From the NCBI GenBank assembly GCA_016707895.1, contig JADJGV010000006.1, positions 248,001 through 312,000 of the forward strand: a stretch of DNA of 64,000 nucleotides. The letters are read 5' to 3'. The notes beneath the pieces are model-generated. The model was given only the letters and a program-made list of their open reading frames with translations, was not told the origin of the DNA and made no database searches. Shown piece by piece: positions 42,799 to 52,098 of this stretch. The position numbers and the translations under genes were made by a program. The stretch's first letter is position 1; the number at the start of each line of letters is the position of its first letter. The stretch is from Myxococcales bacterium (GTDB taxonomy: Bacteria > Myxococcota_A > Polyangia > Haliangiales > Haliangiaceae).

Positions 42799-44627
42799 GG
42801 CGCGGCTCCCGCCGCCGCGACGAGCGGGCACATCGCCAGCGGGAACGTGCGCGCGCCCAGCTTGCCGAACTCGCAGGCGACGGTGTCGGCCGCGACCTCG
42901 ACCACCACGCCAGCGCCGTAGCGCGGGTGGCGCACCGCCTGCCCGGCGCGCCACGGCGCGGCGCTGGACGCGATCGCCGCGGCGACCGGCGCGGGCGCGG
43001 GGGCGATCGTCGGCGCGGGCGCGGCCGCGGCCGGCGACGTGGCGTCGTGCCACGCCACCACCGCCGCGGGCAGCAGGTACAGGAGCGGGCTCGGCGCACC
43101 CAGCGCGCCGAACTGATGCGGGCACGCGACGTACGAGATCTCGACCTCGTCCTTGGCCCGGGTGATGCCGACGAACAGCAGCCGGCGCTCCTCGGGCTCG
43201 TCCTCGACCATGTCGCGCACCACCAGCGGCACCACGCCGAGGTTGGCGCCGGCGATGAAGACGTGGCGGAACTCGAGGCCCTTGGCGGCGTGCAGCGTCA
43301 GCACGCGCACCGCGTCGCCGGGCGACGGCGCGGCGACGATCCCCGCCGCGCCGTCGTCGACCGCGCACGGCACGCCCGCCGCCGCCAGCGCCTCGGCCAC
43401 CGCCGCGACCTGGGCCCGCAGCCGGCACAAGACCGCCACCTCGGCGCGCGGCACGCCCGCGGCGTGGAGCGCGGCCAGCCGCGCCGCCAGGTACGTCGCC
43501 TCGGCGATCGGATCGTGGTGGCGCCGCACGGCGATCGGCGGCCCCGGCGGGCGCACCGCGGTGAGCGCCCCGTCGCTCATCGGCTGCGCGCCCAGCACCG
43601 CGCGCGCGCCGTCGAGGATCGTCGCCGTGCTGCGGTAGCTCGCCGGCAGCTCGTGGATCACGCAGCCCAGCGCCGTCGCCGCCCGCGCGAAGCCGTCGGC
43701 CACGCCGCCGCGCCAGCCGTAGATCGCCTGCCGCGGATCGCCGACGCCGAACACGCCGCCGTCGGGCGCGCGCAGCCGGCCCACCAGCGCCAGCTCGCGC
43801 GGCTCGCAGTCCTGCAGCTCGTCGATCAGGATCCACCGCGGGCGCCGCACGTCGGCCGTCACCAGGAGCGCGCTGGCGTGGTCGATCAGATCGTCGAACT
43901 CCATCGCGTTGCGCGCGCGCTTGGCCTCGGCCAGCAGCGCCGCCAGCCGCGCCAGGTCGCCGCCGCTGCCGGGGACCACCGCCTTCAGCTTCTCGCGCAG
44001 CCGGCGCCGTTGCCCGACCCGCAGCTTGTGGGTCGCGATCAGCTCGTCGAGCAGCGCGGCTACGCCATCCTCGTCGAGCACCGCGACGTCGGGGCGGTAG
44101 CCGAGCTGCGCCACCGGCAGCACCCGCTGGAGCAGCGCCAGCGCCACCGCGTGGAACGTGCCGATCAGCCAGCGCTCGGCCGGCGTGGTCGGGCGCCCGA
44201 GCAGCTCGTCGAGCCGCGCCCGCAGCTCGTCGGCGGCCTTGGTGGTGAACGTGACGATCGCCAGCTCGGCCAGCGGCACGCCGACGACGACGTGCAGGTA
44301 CGCCGCCTTGTGGATCAGCACGGTGGTCTTGCCGCTGCCGACCGCCGCCCGCACCAGCGCCGCGCGATCGTCGGCCAGCACCGCCGCCTGCTGCATCGGA
44401 TCGAGCGCCGCCAGCCGCGCGTGCAGCCGCGGGCTCACCGCCGCCACCGCCGCCAGCCGCGCGGCGATCGCCGCCGGGTCGACCACCGCCGCCGGCAGCG
44501 CGACCTCCGCCGGGCGCGCGATCGGCGGGGCGATCGGCGCGACCGCCAGCGCCGCCACCGCACCGTCGGGGCGCCGCCGCTCGGCCCGGGCCTCGCGCTG
44601 CAGCCGCTGCCAGGTCGGCGCGGTCAC
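42795..44627 (-). CDS. UvrD/PcrA-like superfamily 1 helicase
   Basis: The 610-residue protein starts at a GTG overlapping the upstream stop. SF1 motifs are present: Walker A AAVGSGKTTVL (Lys100), VTFTTKAADEL (Ia), LIDELQDCEPRE (motif II, Asp269-Glu270), GDPRQAIYGWRGG (III), a VLTLHAAKGLEFRHVFI stretch (V) and FVGITRAKDEVEI (VI). The C-terminus WRAGQAVRHPRYGAGVVVEV resembles the PcrA/UvrD tudor-like tail. It is about 100 residues shorter than E. coli UvrD. It likely unwinds DNA 3'-5' together with its two overlapping neighbours in repair or defence. Confidence 0.9.
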   Translation of the reverse strand: MTAPTWQRLQREARAERRRPDGAVAALAVAPIAPPIARPAEVALPAAVVDPAAIAARLAAVAAVSPRLHARLAALDPMQQAAVLADDRAALVRAAVGSGKTTVLIHKAAYLHVVVGVPLAELAIVTFTTKAADELRARLDELLGRPTTPAERWLIGTFHAVALALLQRVLPVAQLGYRPDVAVLDEDGVAALLDELIATHKLRVGQRRRLREKLKAVVPGSGGDLARLAALLAEAKRARNAMEFDDLIDHASALLVTADVRRPRWILIDELQDCEPRELALVGRLRAPDGGVFGVGDPRQAIYGWRGGVADGFARAATALGCVIHELPASYRSTATILDGARAVLGAQPMSDGALTAVRPPGPPIAVRRHHDPIAEATYLAARLAALHAAGVPRAEVAVLCRLRAQVAAVAEALAAAGVPCAVDDGAAGIVAAPSPGDAVRVLTLHAAKGLEFRHVFIAGANLGVVPLVVRDMVEDEPEERRLLFVGITRAKDEVEISYVACPHQFGALGAPSPLLYLLPAAVVAWHDATSPAAAAPAPTIAPAPAPVAAAIASSAAPWRAGQAVRHPRYGAGVVVEVAADTVACEFGKLGARTFPLAMCPLVAAAGAAP

Positions 44628-47383
44628 GGCTGGGGCTCCGGCCGCGGCCCGGCCTCCTCGAGCACGTAGCCGCTGGCCAGCTTGGCGCTGGCCGCGCGCT
44701 CGGTGGCGGCGCGGTCGCCGATCAGATCGTCGTGCCGCCGCTGCAGCTTGCCGGTGATCGCGTGCCCGCGATCGCGCGCCGCCGCGTCGACCTCGATCGC
44801 GATCGCGCCGTCGGCCGGCGCCTCGACCTCGCGGGCGATCGCCTGCCACAGCCGGCGCTGCGCGGCGTCGGCGCCGAGCCACCCGGCCAGCCCCGGGCTC
44901 GCCACCCGCAGGATCAGCCGCGCGCCGCGGCGCTCGGCCGGCCCCAGCCGCGTCAGCAGCTCGGCCCCCTCGACCTGCGCCGCCCGCAGCCGCGCGCACA
45001 GCTCGTCCCAGCGCGCGTCGACCTCGCGCCACGGGATCCGCGGCGCCACCAGCCGCAGCACCGGCGCCAGCGGCGTCGCCGCCACCTCGGCACCGCGCAC
45101 CTCGACCGGCGGCGGCACCACCTCGCGCAGCCGGCGCAGCGCCCAGCCCACCAGCTTCGGATCGCGGGCCCAGCTGCCGACGCACGCCGGGCACCCGCGC
45201 TGGCAGCGGCAGCGCTCGACCAGGCCCAGCGCCGCGGTCAGCACGTCGTCGAGCCGCTCGTAGGCCTTGGCCGCGTAGCCCAGCCCGCCGGGGTGGCTGT
45301 CGTAGCAGACCAGCGCGGTCGCGGTGCGACCGGTCTGCTCGTCGGCGACGTGGAAGCTGGTCGCGCACAGGTCCGTGCGCTCGGCCATCGTGTGCAGGCG
45401 CGCGCACGCCCCGACCGCGTGGACCATGCCGGCCAGCGCGTCCTCGCGCTCGCCGCCCAGCACCGCCAGCACCGCCTCGGGCACGGTGATCCACACCGCC
45501 TCGGTCTCCAGCACCAGCCGCAGGTGCTCGTGGAGCGCCTCGTAGCCGAGGTTCTGGTGGTTGTGGAACTCGAGCATCTTGTAGCCGACCACCACGTCGT
45601 CGACGCGCACGTCGCCGAACGCCGCCTCGGTCAGCCCGAACCCCCGCTGCTCCTGCGTGAGCAGCACGTCGATCGCGGTGCGCACGTCGGGCTGGGTGTA
45701 GAAGTTCTGCTCGACCTCGCCCACCGTCGCCACGTGTTGCACCAGATCGAGCGCCTCGACCTGGTACTGCACGCCGTCGTGCAGGTAGATCGCGCGGGTG
45801 TGGGCCTCGCGGTAGACCTGCGGCCGGCTCATCTCGGTGAGCGTCGTGCCGGTCGCGCGGTTGACCACCTTGAAGCGATCGTTGTGCAGGTTGCGCAGGC
45901 TGACCTCGCCCGCCGGGAACAGCCCGCCGGTCCAGTGCCAGCTGCCCAGCGCCTCGCGCACCTCGCCGGCGCGGGCCAGCACGACGACGATCTCGCCGAG
46001 GTCGGGGAACACCGCGGCGTCGTCGAGCCCGAGCGGCAGCTCGGCCGCCGCGGCGCGCACGTGGGCCAGCTGGATCGCCAGGTTGTCGCGATCGACCACC
46101 GCGTGCTCGGCGGCCTGCCCGACCAGCCAGTCGGGGTGCTCGCCGATGAACTGATCGGTCGGCGACACCGCCAGCACGACGATCGCGTGGGCCAGCTCGT
46201 TGCGGCGCCCGGCGCGCCCGAGCTGCTGCCAGAAGCTGGCGCGGGTGCCAGGGAAGCCGCCCTGCACCACCACCTGCAGCGCGCCGATGTCGATGCCCAG
46301 CTCGAGCGCGTTGGTCGACACCACGCCGACCAGGCTGCCGTCGACCAGCGCCCGCTCGACCGCGCGCCGCTCCTCGGGCGTATAGCCGCCGCGGTAGCCG
46401 GCCAGCAGGTAGCCCTCGTCGTGGCCGGCGACGTCGCGCAGCCGATCGCGCGACTCCTTCAGCACGATCTCGGTCTCCTTGCGGCTGCGACAGAACGCGA
46501 TCGTGCGGTGGCGCGCGGCGATCAGGTGCGGCAACAACGTCGCCAGCTCGGCGGTCACCGGCTGCCGGGTGTCGCGCTCGGTCAGCGGCGGCTGCCAGAA
46601 GTGCACCACCTTGCCCGCCGACGGCGAGCCGTCGCGATCGACCAGCCGGAACGGCCGGTGGCACAGCGCCTCGGCGTGCTCGCGGGCGTTGGCGATGGTC
46701 GCCGAGCTGCACAGGAACTGCGGCCGGCTGCCGTGGTGCGCGCACACCCGCAAGAGCCGCCGCATCAGGTTGGCGAAGTGCGCGCCGAACGCGCCGCGGT
46801 AGGTGTGCAGCTCGTCGATGACGACGTAGCGCACGTTGCGGAAGACGTGGGCGAAGCCGCGCCGCCCGTGGCTGGGCAAGAGCGCGCTGTGCAGCATGTC
46901 GGGGTTGGTCAGGATCAGGTTCGCGCGATCGCGGACCTTGGTGCGCTCGGCCGGCGGCGTGTCGCCGTCGTACACGCCGGCCGCGATCCGCGGCGCCGCC
47001 ACGTCGGTGCGCGTCGCCAGGTGATCGACCAGCCCCAGCACGCCGCGCAGCTGATCCTGGGTCAGCGCCTTGGTCGGGAACAGGAGCAGCGTGCGCGCCG
47101 ACGGATCCTCCAGCGTCGCCTGGATCACCGGCAGCAGGTACGACAGCGACTTGCCGCTCGCCGTGCCGGTGGTGACCACCACGCTCTCGCCCGCCCGCGC
47201 CGCGTCGAACGCCTCCACCTGGTGGCTGTACAGCCGCTCGATCCCGCGCGCCGCCAGCGTCTCGCGCAGCGCCGGGTGCAACCCCTCGGGCAGCGGCGCA
47301 TACACCGCCTCGCGCGGCGGGATGGTCCGCGTGGCGATCACGCGGCCCGGGAAGCGAGACAGATCGAGCGAGGGGGCGTCCAT
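44624..47383 (-). CDS. mrfA: MrfA-like DEAD-box helicase with DUF1998/zinc region
   Basis: The 919-residue protein has SF2 motifs: LYSHQVEAFDAA, TTGTASGKS (Lys78), VVIDELHTYRG, CSSATIAN, VSTNALELGIDIGAL and QQLGRAGRRN. The C-terminal MrfA/YprA-type domain includes ALVCYDSHPGGLGYA and a four-Cys zinc motif CRCQRGCPACVGS. Bacillus MrfA is a 3'-5' helicase for mitomycin-lesion repair working with the exonuclease MrfB. Here the partners are instead a UvrD-like helicase and a PD-(D/E)XK-like protein in a fully overlapping operon. The C-terminal extension of about 150 residues is not recognised. AGGAG precedes the ATG, and an operator-like promoter lies at 47414-47443. Confidence 0.88.
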   Translation of the reverse strand: MDAPSLDLSRFPGRVIATRTIPPREAVYAPLPEGLHPALRETLAARGIERLYSHQVEAFDAARAGESVVVTTGTASGKSLSYLLPVIQATLEDPSARTLLLFPTKALTQDQLRGVLGLVDHLATRTDVAAPRIAAGVYDGDTPPAERTKVRDRANLILTNPDMLHSALLPSHGRRGFAHVFRNVRYVVIDELHTYRGAFGAHFANLMRRLLRVCAHHGSRPQFLCSSATIANAREHAEALCHRPFRLVDRDGSPSAGKVVHFWQPPLTERDTRQPVTAELATLLPHLIAARHRTIAFCRSRKETEIVLKESRDRLRDVAGHDEGYLLAGYRGGYTPEERRAVERALVDGSLVGVVSTNALELGIDIGALQVVVQGGFPGTRASFWQQLGRAGRRNELAHAIVVLAVSPTDQFIGEHPDWLVGQAAEHAVVDRDNLAIQLAHVRAAAAELPLGLDDAAVFPDLGEIVVVLARAGEVREALGSWHWTGGLFPAGEVSLRNLHNDRFKVVNRATGTTLTEMSRPQVYREAHTRAIYLHDGVQYQVEALDLVQHVATVGEVEQNFYTQPDVRTAIDVLLTQEQRGFGLTEAAFGDVRVDDVVVGYKMLEFHNHQNLGYEALHEHLRLVLETEAVWITVPEAVLAVLGGEREDALAGMVHAVGACARLHTMAERTDLCATSFHVADEQTGRTATALVCYDSHPGGLGYAAKAYERLDDVLTAALGLVERCRCQRGCPACVGSWARDPKLVGWALRRLREVVPPPVEVRGAEVAATPLAPVLRLVAPRIPWREVDARWDELCARLRAAQVEGAELLTRLGPAERRGARLILRVASPGLAGWLGADAAQRRLWQAIAREVEAPADGAIAIEVDAAARDRGHAITGKLQRRHDDLIGDRAATERAASAKLASGYVLEEAGPRPEPQP

Positions 47384-47413
47384 GCGAGCAGCTCCTGGGC
47401 GAGGGGGCTGCTC

Positions 47414-47443
47414 ATCGTATCAGTGACTGAACACTGGTCCAGT
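47414..47443 (-). promoter_or_regulatory. Promoter with overlapping inverted repeats before the helicase operon
   Basis: On the minus strand TGGACC (47441-47436) and TACGAT (47419-47414) form a weak -35/-10 pair with 16-bp spacing, placing the start about 24 nt before the ATG. The spacer contains CAGTG-N6-CACTG, and ACTGGACCAGT overlaps the -35. Inverted repeats inside a promoter are the usual place for a repressor, so damage- or infection-responsive control is plausible. No LexA box consensus was recognised. Confidence 0.5.
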
Positions 47444-47496
47444 ATTCGGACTCGCCATTTCGGGCAGATCGGGCCCAGGCGACGTCCCTGGCGCCA

Positions 47497-47608
47497 TCCC
47501 ACGTGGGAGATCCTGCCGACATCCCACGTGGGAGATCCTGGCGACGTCCCACGTGGGAGATCCTGGCGACGTCCCACGTGGGAGATCCTGGCGACGTCCC
47601 ACGTGGGG
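47497..47608. repeat. Five palindromes with exact 25-bp period
   Basis: TCCCACGTGGGA begins at 47497, 47522, 47547, 47572 and 47597. The fifth copy has G for the last A. The 13-bp linkers are nearly identical (GATCCTGGCGACG type). The array lies between the TPR gene's stop and the helicase promoter, both on the minus strand. Linkers are conserved, so this is not a CRISPR array. It looks like a multimeric binding site or a tandem hairpin element. Confidence 0.9.
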
Positions 47609-47631
47609 AGCCACCTCCCCCCGCCGCTCCG

Positions 47632-48558
47632 CTACTTGCTCTTCGGCTTCTTCGGGGCCTTCTTCGGCGTGGCCTTCGGCGGCGCGGTCACCGGCGTGCC
47701 ACCGAGCGCGATGACCTCGCCCTCGACGTTCTTCTGCGCCTCGGCGTCCTTGCCCTTGTTGAGCTCGAGGAACGTGTTGAAGGCCTCGACGGCCTTCGCG
47801 TCCTCGTGGTTCAGCTTGTACATGTAGCCGAGGTCGTACCAGGCGTCGGCGTGATCGGGCGCCAGGCCCACGGCCTTCTCGTACATCGGGATGGCCTGCT
47901 CGATCTCCTCTTGCCGGCGGAACACCACCGCGGCGTTGAAGTAGTACTCGGCGACGTCGGACTTGAGCTCGATGGCCTTGGCGAACGACGCGGCCGCCGC
48001 GTCGAGCTGGTTGGCCGCGCGCTGCGCGACGCCGAGGTTGTTGACGTAGCTGTGCTCGCCCGGCGCCAGCTTGACCGCCCACTCGAGCGCCTTGAGCGCG
48101 CCCTCGCTGTCGCCCTTCTTGCGCTTGATCACGCCGATGTTCGAGAACACGTCGGCCTGCTTCGGGTCGAGCTTGCACGAGGTCTGCAGCGCCGCCAGCG
48201 CGTCGTCGAGCCGATCGACGCGGTAGTACGCCATGCCCAGGTTCGACCAGACCGTCGCGTCCTTGGTCAGGATCTGCGTCGCGTGCTCGTAGGCGTCGAC
48301 CGCCTGCGGGAACATCTTCTTCTTCTTGTACAGGTGGCCGAGCGAGGCCCACGCCATGCCGTGCTTGGCGTCGGCAGCGACCGCCTTCTCGAACGCGGCG
48401 ATCGCCTCGTCGTCCTTGCCCTGGTTCTTCCAGCTGATGCCCTGCTTGTAGAGCGCGCCGGCGTCGTCGGCGGCGGCCGGCGCGGCGGCCAGCGCGACGG
48501 TGACGAGGCCGGCGCCGAGGGCAGCGCGGAGCGAGCGGAGCGAGACGATGGGACGCAT
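47632..48558 (-). CDS. Secreted TPR-repeat protein
   Basis: The 308-residue protein has a signal peptide (LGAGLVTVALAAAPAAA before DDAG). About seven tetratricopeptide repeats follow (for example ISWKNQGKDDEAIAAFEKAV, then AWASLGHLYKKKKMFPQAV and VWSNLGMAYYRVDRLDDAL). It ends in a Pro/Lys-rich tail (PPKATPKKAPKKPKSK). TPRs are protein-interaction scaffolds; in the periplasm they often serve envelope assembly. GGAGG lies 8 nt before the ATG. The Lys-rich tail may contact nucleic acid or acidic surfaces. No specific partner is indicated. Confidence 0.85.
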   Translation of the reverse strand: MRPIVSLRSLRAALGAGLVTVALAAAPAAADDAGALYKQGISWKNQGKDDEAIAAFEKAVAADAKHGMAWASLGHLYKKKKMFPQAVDAYEHATQILTKDATVWSNLGMAYYRVDRLDDALAALQTSCKLDPKQADVFSNIGVIKRKKGDSEGALKALEWAVKLAPGEHSYVNNLGVAQRAANQLDAAAASFAKAIELKSDVAEYYFNAAVVFRRQEEIEQAIPMYEKAVGLAPDHADAWYDLGYMYKLNHEDAKAVEAFNTFLELNKGKDAEAQKNVEGEVIALGGTPVTAPPKATPKKAPKKPKSK

Positions 48559-48617
48559 GGGGCGAGCCTCCAGGCCGATGAGCCTACCATCGCCAGTGGC
48601 GCCGAGCCCCGCGCAGG

Positions 48618-49679
48618 TTACGAAGCCGCGGCCGGCAACGCGGACGGCTCATCGGCCGGCGCGTCGGTCGCGCGCGCGGCCTCGGACAGCCCGTCGGACA
48701 GATCGGCCAGCACCGCCACCGCCGTGCGGGCGTCGGCGGCCTCGCGGGCCGCGGCCGAGGCGTCGGCGTGGGCGCACGCCAGCCGGAAGGTCTCGAGCGT
48801 CGCGACGCAGTGGTGCATGCGCGCGACGATGCGCTCGCGCGACGCCGCCACCGACGCGGCGTAGCGCTGCTGATCGGCCAGCGCCGCGCGGGCGTCCTTG
48901 AACTGCGCCGCCGCGATCGCGTCGGTGCAGGCCGCGATGCGCAGGTCGAGCTCGGCGATCCGGACGTCGATGCTGGCGGCGTCGATCGCCGGAGCGGTGG
49001 AGGCCTTGGCCGCCACCGCGAACAAGGTCGTCAGGCCGCCGGCGACCAGCGCGCGATCGTCGGCGCGCATCGTCTGGGTGTCGTGCCAGATCGCCAGGCC
49101 GCGCTCGGCCAGCGCCTTGGGCTCGCCGACCAGCGGCGGCAGCGCGCGCCACGCGGCGAGGATCGGATCGACCTGCACCGCGAGGTGGCGGCCGGCCAGC
49201 GCGCCGGCGGCGATGCAGCCCAGGAACAGGCCGCTGGCCGCGTCGATCGCCGGCGCCGACCAGCTCGCCAGCGCCGCGGCGCCGAGCACGCGATCGGCGG
49301 CCCACACCGCGGCGGCCGCGGCCAGCGCGGCGATCGGCGCGGCCCAGGCCAGCCGCGCGCGCGGCGCGCCGATGATCAGCACCGCGGCCAGCGCCAGCGG
49401 CGTCAGCGCCCAGCTCCCCGCTACCGACGCGGCGCCGACGCCGGCGGCGATCGCGCACAGCCGGGCGCCCATGCGCAGCGCCGAGGTCGGCCGCTCGGCC
49501 CACGACAGCCCCGCCGCGATGCCCACCAGCGCGCCGACGACCGAGCCCGGCACCCCGGCGATCGTCGCCGGCCCCAGCGCCGCGGCCGCCGCGCCAACCG
49601 TCGCCGCGCCCCCGGTCGCCAGCGCAACTCGATGAAATCCCGGGTGGTCGTCGAAGGCGAGGCCGGTGGCAGCGGGCAT
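48618..49679 (-). CDS. Unknown integral membrane protein
   Basis: The 353-residue product from ATG 49679 has an N-terminal half with four to six hydrophobic, Ala/Gly-rich helices (for example VALATGGAATVGAAAAALG and LAWAAPIAALAAAAAVWAA). The C-terminal soluble half is helical (IAELDLRIAACTDAIAAAQ, CVATLETFRLACAHADASA) and may form a coiled coil. No family is recognised. It lies downstream of the DUF4139 paralogues on the same strand with a 71-bp gap. Start choice is uncertain. Confidence 0.6.
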   Translation of the reverse strand: MPAATGLAFDDHPGFHRVALATGGAATVGAAAAALGPATIAGVPGSVVGALVGIAAGLSWAERPTSALRMGARLCAIAAGVGAASVAGSWALTPLALAAVLIIGAPRARLAWAAPIAALAAAAAVWAADRVLGAAALASWSAPAIDAASGLFLGCIAAGALAGRHLAVQVDPILAAWRALPPLVGEPKALAERGLAIWHDTQTMRADDRALVAGGLTTLFAVAAKASTAPAIDAASIDVRIAELDLRIAACTDAIAAAQFKDARAALADQQRYAASVAASRERIVARMHHCVATLETFRLACAHADASAAAREAADARTAVAVLADLSDGLSEAARATDAPADEPSALPAAAS

Positions 49680-49750
49680 GGACGCTACCGACGCGCGAGC
49701 CGCCCGGCCGATCTGACGACGGGCCTGGCCAGCCGGGGCGACGCGTCGCG

Positions 49751-51970
49751 TCAGGGCGCGGCCGCGATGGTCGAGACGTCGGCGAGGCGCAGCTCGGCCA
49801 GCGCGTCGGCGAACTGCACCCGCATCAGCATGATGCGATCCTGGGCGTCGACGATCGCCAGCGTCGTGGCCTGCAGGCGGGTCGCCATGTCGGCGGCCTT
49901 CTCGGCGAGCTGCGTCGACAGCGCGGCGGCGGTCTTGACCTTGCGCAGGCTCATCAGCTGGCCGGTCAGCTCGGCCTGGCGATCGCGGTACTCGGCGGCG
50001 CGCTCGCGCAGGCTGGCGATCTTGTCGACCGTGTCGAACAGCTCGCGGTGGATCGCGAGGATCGCCTCGAGCTGCTTCTTGAGCGCCGGCGTCGGCCGAT
50101 CGCTCTGCACGTAGACCGCGAGCTGATCGAGCGTGTCGCTGGCGCCCAGCTCGAGCCGGCGGGTCAAGGGCGTCGCCTCGCGCAGCTCGATCTGCTTGGT
50201 CTCGCCGGCGCCCAGCTCGACCGCGACCAAGAGCGCGTCGCCGACCCGCTCGATCGGCAGCGGCGTGTCGAGCAGCTGCCAGCCCGGCTCGATCGCGTGG
50301 CGCACGTACACCGTCGCCGGGCCGCGCAGCCGGCTGGTCACGGTCAGCGTGCGGGTGCGGATGTGCTGGACCTCCGCGGTGAGGATGCCGCGCTCGAGCG
50401 TCACCAGCCGCGACAGCTCGTCGTGGGTGCCGCCGCCGGCGTCGACGACGATCTGCCGGTCGAGCGCGTAGGGGATGACCACCGCGGCGTGGGGCGCGAC
50501 CGCGTCGGTCAGGCCCTCGCCGACGTAGCGGCCCTCGCCGTAGACCGTGATCGGCCCGGCCTCGAGGGTCGAGTCGGTCGGGTTCTCCAGCCGCACCGCC
50601 TTGAACGCGAACCGGGCGTTGCCGCGCTCGCCCAGGCCGTCGTACAGGTACGCCTCGCGGCCGGTGGTCTTGGCCCGCAGCACCGACACCATCGCGCTGG
50701 TGCCGTCGCCGACCGTCATCGGCGTGCCCGACGAGAACAGGCTCTCGCCCACCGGCGCGGCGTCGCTGGTGTCGGCGACCGACGCCGCCTTGGCCGCGGC
50801 CTCGGCCGGCGCCGCCTCGGTGAGGATCGCCACCGCCGCCCGCGCGCCGACGCCGCCCGAGGCCACCCGCACCCGGCCCGGCGCCACGCCGGCGTCGATC
50901 AGCTGGTTGCGCACCAGGTTGGCGCGCTCGAGCGCGACCTTGTCGCCGTCGCGCTCGCCGGGCGCGGCGTAGCCCTGCACCACCACGTACTGCCGCTGCT
51001 TGATCAGCGCGCTCGACACCTGGCTCAGCTTCTCGTCGCCGAGCTTGACCGGGGCGTAGGGATCCGGCGGCGGCGGCTGGATCGTGACCCCCTGGCGGGT
51101 CGACCCCGCGTCGATCGTCGGCGCGCCGCCGGTGGTGTTGACGCCGTCGACCACGTAGGTGTTCTCGAGCGACGACGAGCCCGAGAACGAGCTGCCGAGC
51201 TGGTCGTCCTGGCTGCCGGCCGCGGTCCCCAGCACGCTCTCGAAGGTGCGGCCGACCGGGATGTTCTTGGTGTAGTCGTCGGTGAGCGTCGCGTTGCCGC
51301 GGATCTCCTCGGCGTCGAGCGTCAGCACGTTCTGCTCGGCGGCCTGGGGCCCGGCGCTGCCGCCGTAGGGGCTGACCGCGGTCGGCGGCGCGATCGCGAA
51401 CGCCTCCTCGGGCGACAGCTCGGCGCGATCGACCGTGCGCACGCTCCACAGGTCGTAGCGGAACGACATCGCCGAGCTCGAGCCGACGCCGACGACGACG
51501 TCCTTCCAGTCCTCGCCCGACAGGTTGTCGACCACCGCCCAGCCCTCGAGCATCGCGCCGTCGTCCTTGCCCAGCACCAGCCGGTAGCTGGGCTTCCACG
51601 CGGCGGCGTCGGTGACGTAGGTCATCACCACGTCGGCGCGATCGCCGACCACGCCGCCGACGTCGAGCTGCATGTCGATCACCGGCGCGTCGTCGGCCTG
51701 GCGCCGCGGGAACGACACCGGCAGCGGCGTCTGGGTGCGGGCGTCGACCACGGTCAGCGACTTGAGGAAGTCGTCGACGCGCTCGCGCGGCACCCGCACC
51801 GTCAGCTTGCCGCCGGCGACCTGGGCGCGGCGCTCGTAGAACGCGACGCCGTTGCGGTAGACGACGACCTTGCCGAGCGGCACCTTGTCGACGGCGACGT
51901 GGCGGGGGGCGCGGGGCCCGCAGGCGGCGAGCGCGGCGAGCAAGAGCGACAGGGACAGGCAGTGACGCAT
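49751..51970 (-). CDS. DUF4139/DUF4140 (MuiA-like) lipoprotein, paralogue 1, with TonB-plug-like and OmpA-like inserts
   Basis: The 739-residue lipoprotein has lipobox ALAAC (Cys17) and a strong AGGAGGA ribosome site. Residues 24-105 are the DUF4140 N-domain (VVVYRNGVAFYERRAQV). DUF4139 begins at AAAWKPSYRLVLG and GEDWKDVVVGV, resumes after about residue 410 and ends in a coiled coil. Inserted at about 225-297 is a stretch nearly identical in style to the plug of Oar-like TonB receptors (DDYTKNIPVGRTFESVLG, then SSLENTYVVDGVNTTG). An OmpA-like peptidoglycan-binding-type domain follows at about 305-385 (VVVQGYAAPGER, RANLVRNQLIDAGV). No barrel is present. It is the first of three tandem paralogues. 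Confidence 0.85.
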   Translation of the reverse strand: MRHCLSLSLLLAALAACGPRAPRHVAVDKVPLGKVVVYRNGVAFYERRAQVAGGKLTVRVPRERVDDFLKSLTVVDARTQTPLPVSFPRRQADDAPVIDMQLDVGGVVGDRADVVMTYVTDAAAWKPSYRLVLGKDDGAMLEGWAVVDNLSGEDWKDVVVGVGSSSAMSFRYDLWSVRTVDRAELSPEEAFAIAPPTAVSPYGGSAGPQAAEQNVLTLDAEEIRGNATLTDDYTKNIPVGRTFESVLGTAAGSQDDQLGSSFSGSSSLENTYVVDGVNTTGGAPTIDAGSTRQGVTIQPPPPDPYAPVKLGDEKLSQVSSALIKQRQYVVVQGYAAPGERDGDKVALERANLVRNQLIDAGVAPGRVRVASGGVGARAAVAILTEAAPAEAAAKAASVADTSDAAPVGESLFSSGTPMTVGDGTSAMVSVLRAKTTGREAYLYDGLGERGNARFAFKAVRLENPTDSTLEAGPITVYGEGRYVGEGLTDAVAPHAAVVIPYALDRQIVVDAGGGTHDELSRLVTLERGILTAEVQHIRTRTLTVTSRLRGPATVYVRHAIEPGWQLLDTPLPIERVGDALLVAVELGAGETKQIELREATPLTRRLELGASDTLDQLAVYVQSDRPTPALKKQLEAILAIHRELFDTVDKIASLRERAAEYRDRQAELTGQLMSLRKVKTAAALSTQLAEKAADMATRLQATTLAIVDAQDRIMLMRVQFADALAELRLADVSTIAAAP

Positions 51971-51979
51971 GGTTCCTCC

Positions 51980-52075
51980 TGCTCGCTGTCACGCGCCGGA
52001 CGCCGTTCGGGTCCCCGGCCGTGGCTCACCGCCGCTGGCCCGCTGCGACCCGGCCGGCGCGGGGTGCGACAGCCA
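51980..52075 (-). promoter_or_regulatory. Upstream region conserved with that of paralogue 2
   Basis: The stretch before the paralogue-1 start shares blocks with 54668-54770, in the same order: CACGCGCC, GTGGCTCA and GGGGTGCGACAGC. The two genes were probably duplicated with their control region. GGGGTGCGACAGC is the best-kept block and is a candidate promoter or regulator site. Confidence 0.45.
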
Positions 52076-52098
52076 CCGCCCGCGCGCGCCGCGGGGCC

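Noticed and set aside
47497..47608. CRISPR array
   Set aside because: The intervals are only 13 bp and nearly identical, so there are no spacers. It is a tandem palindrome array.
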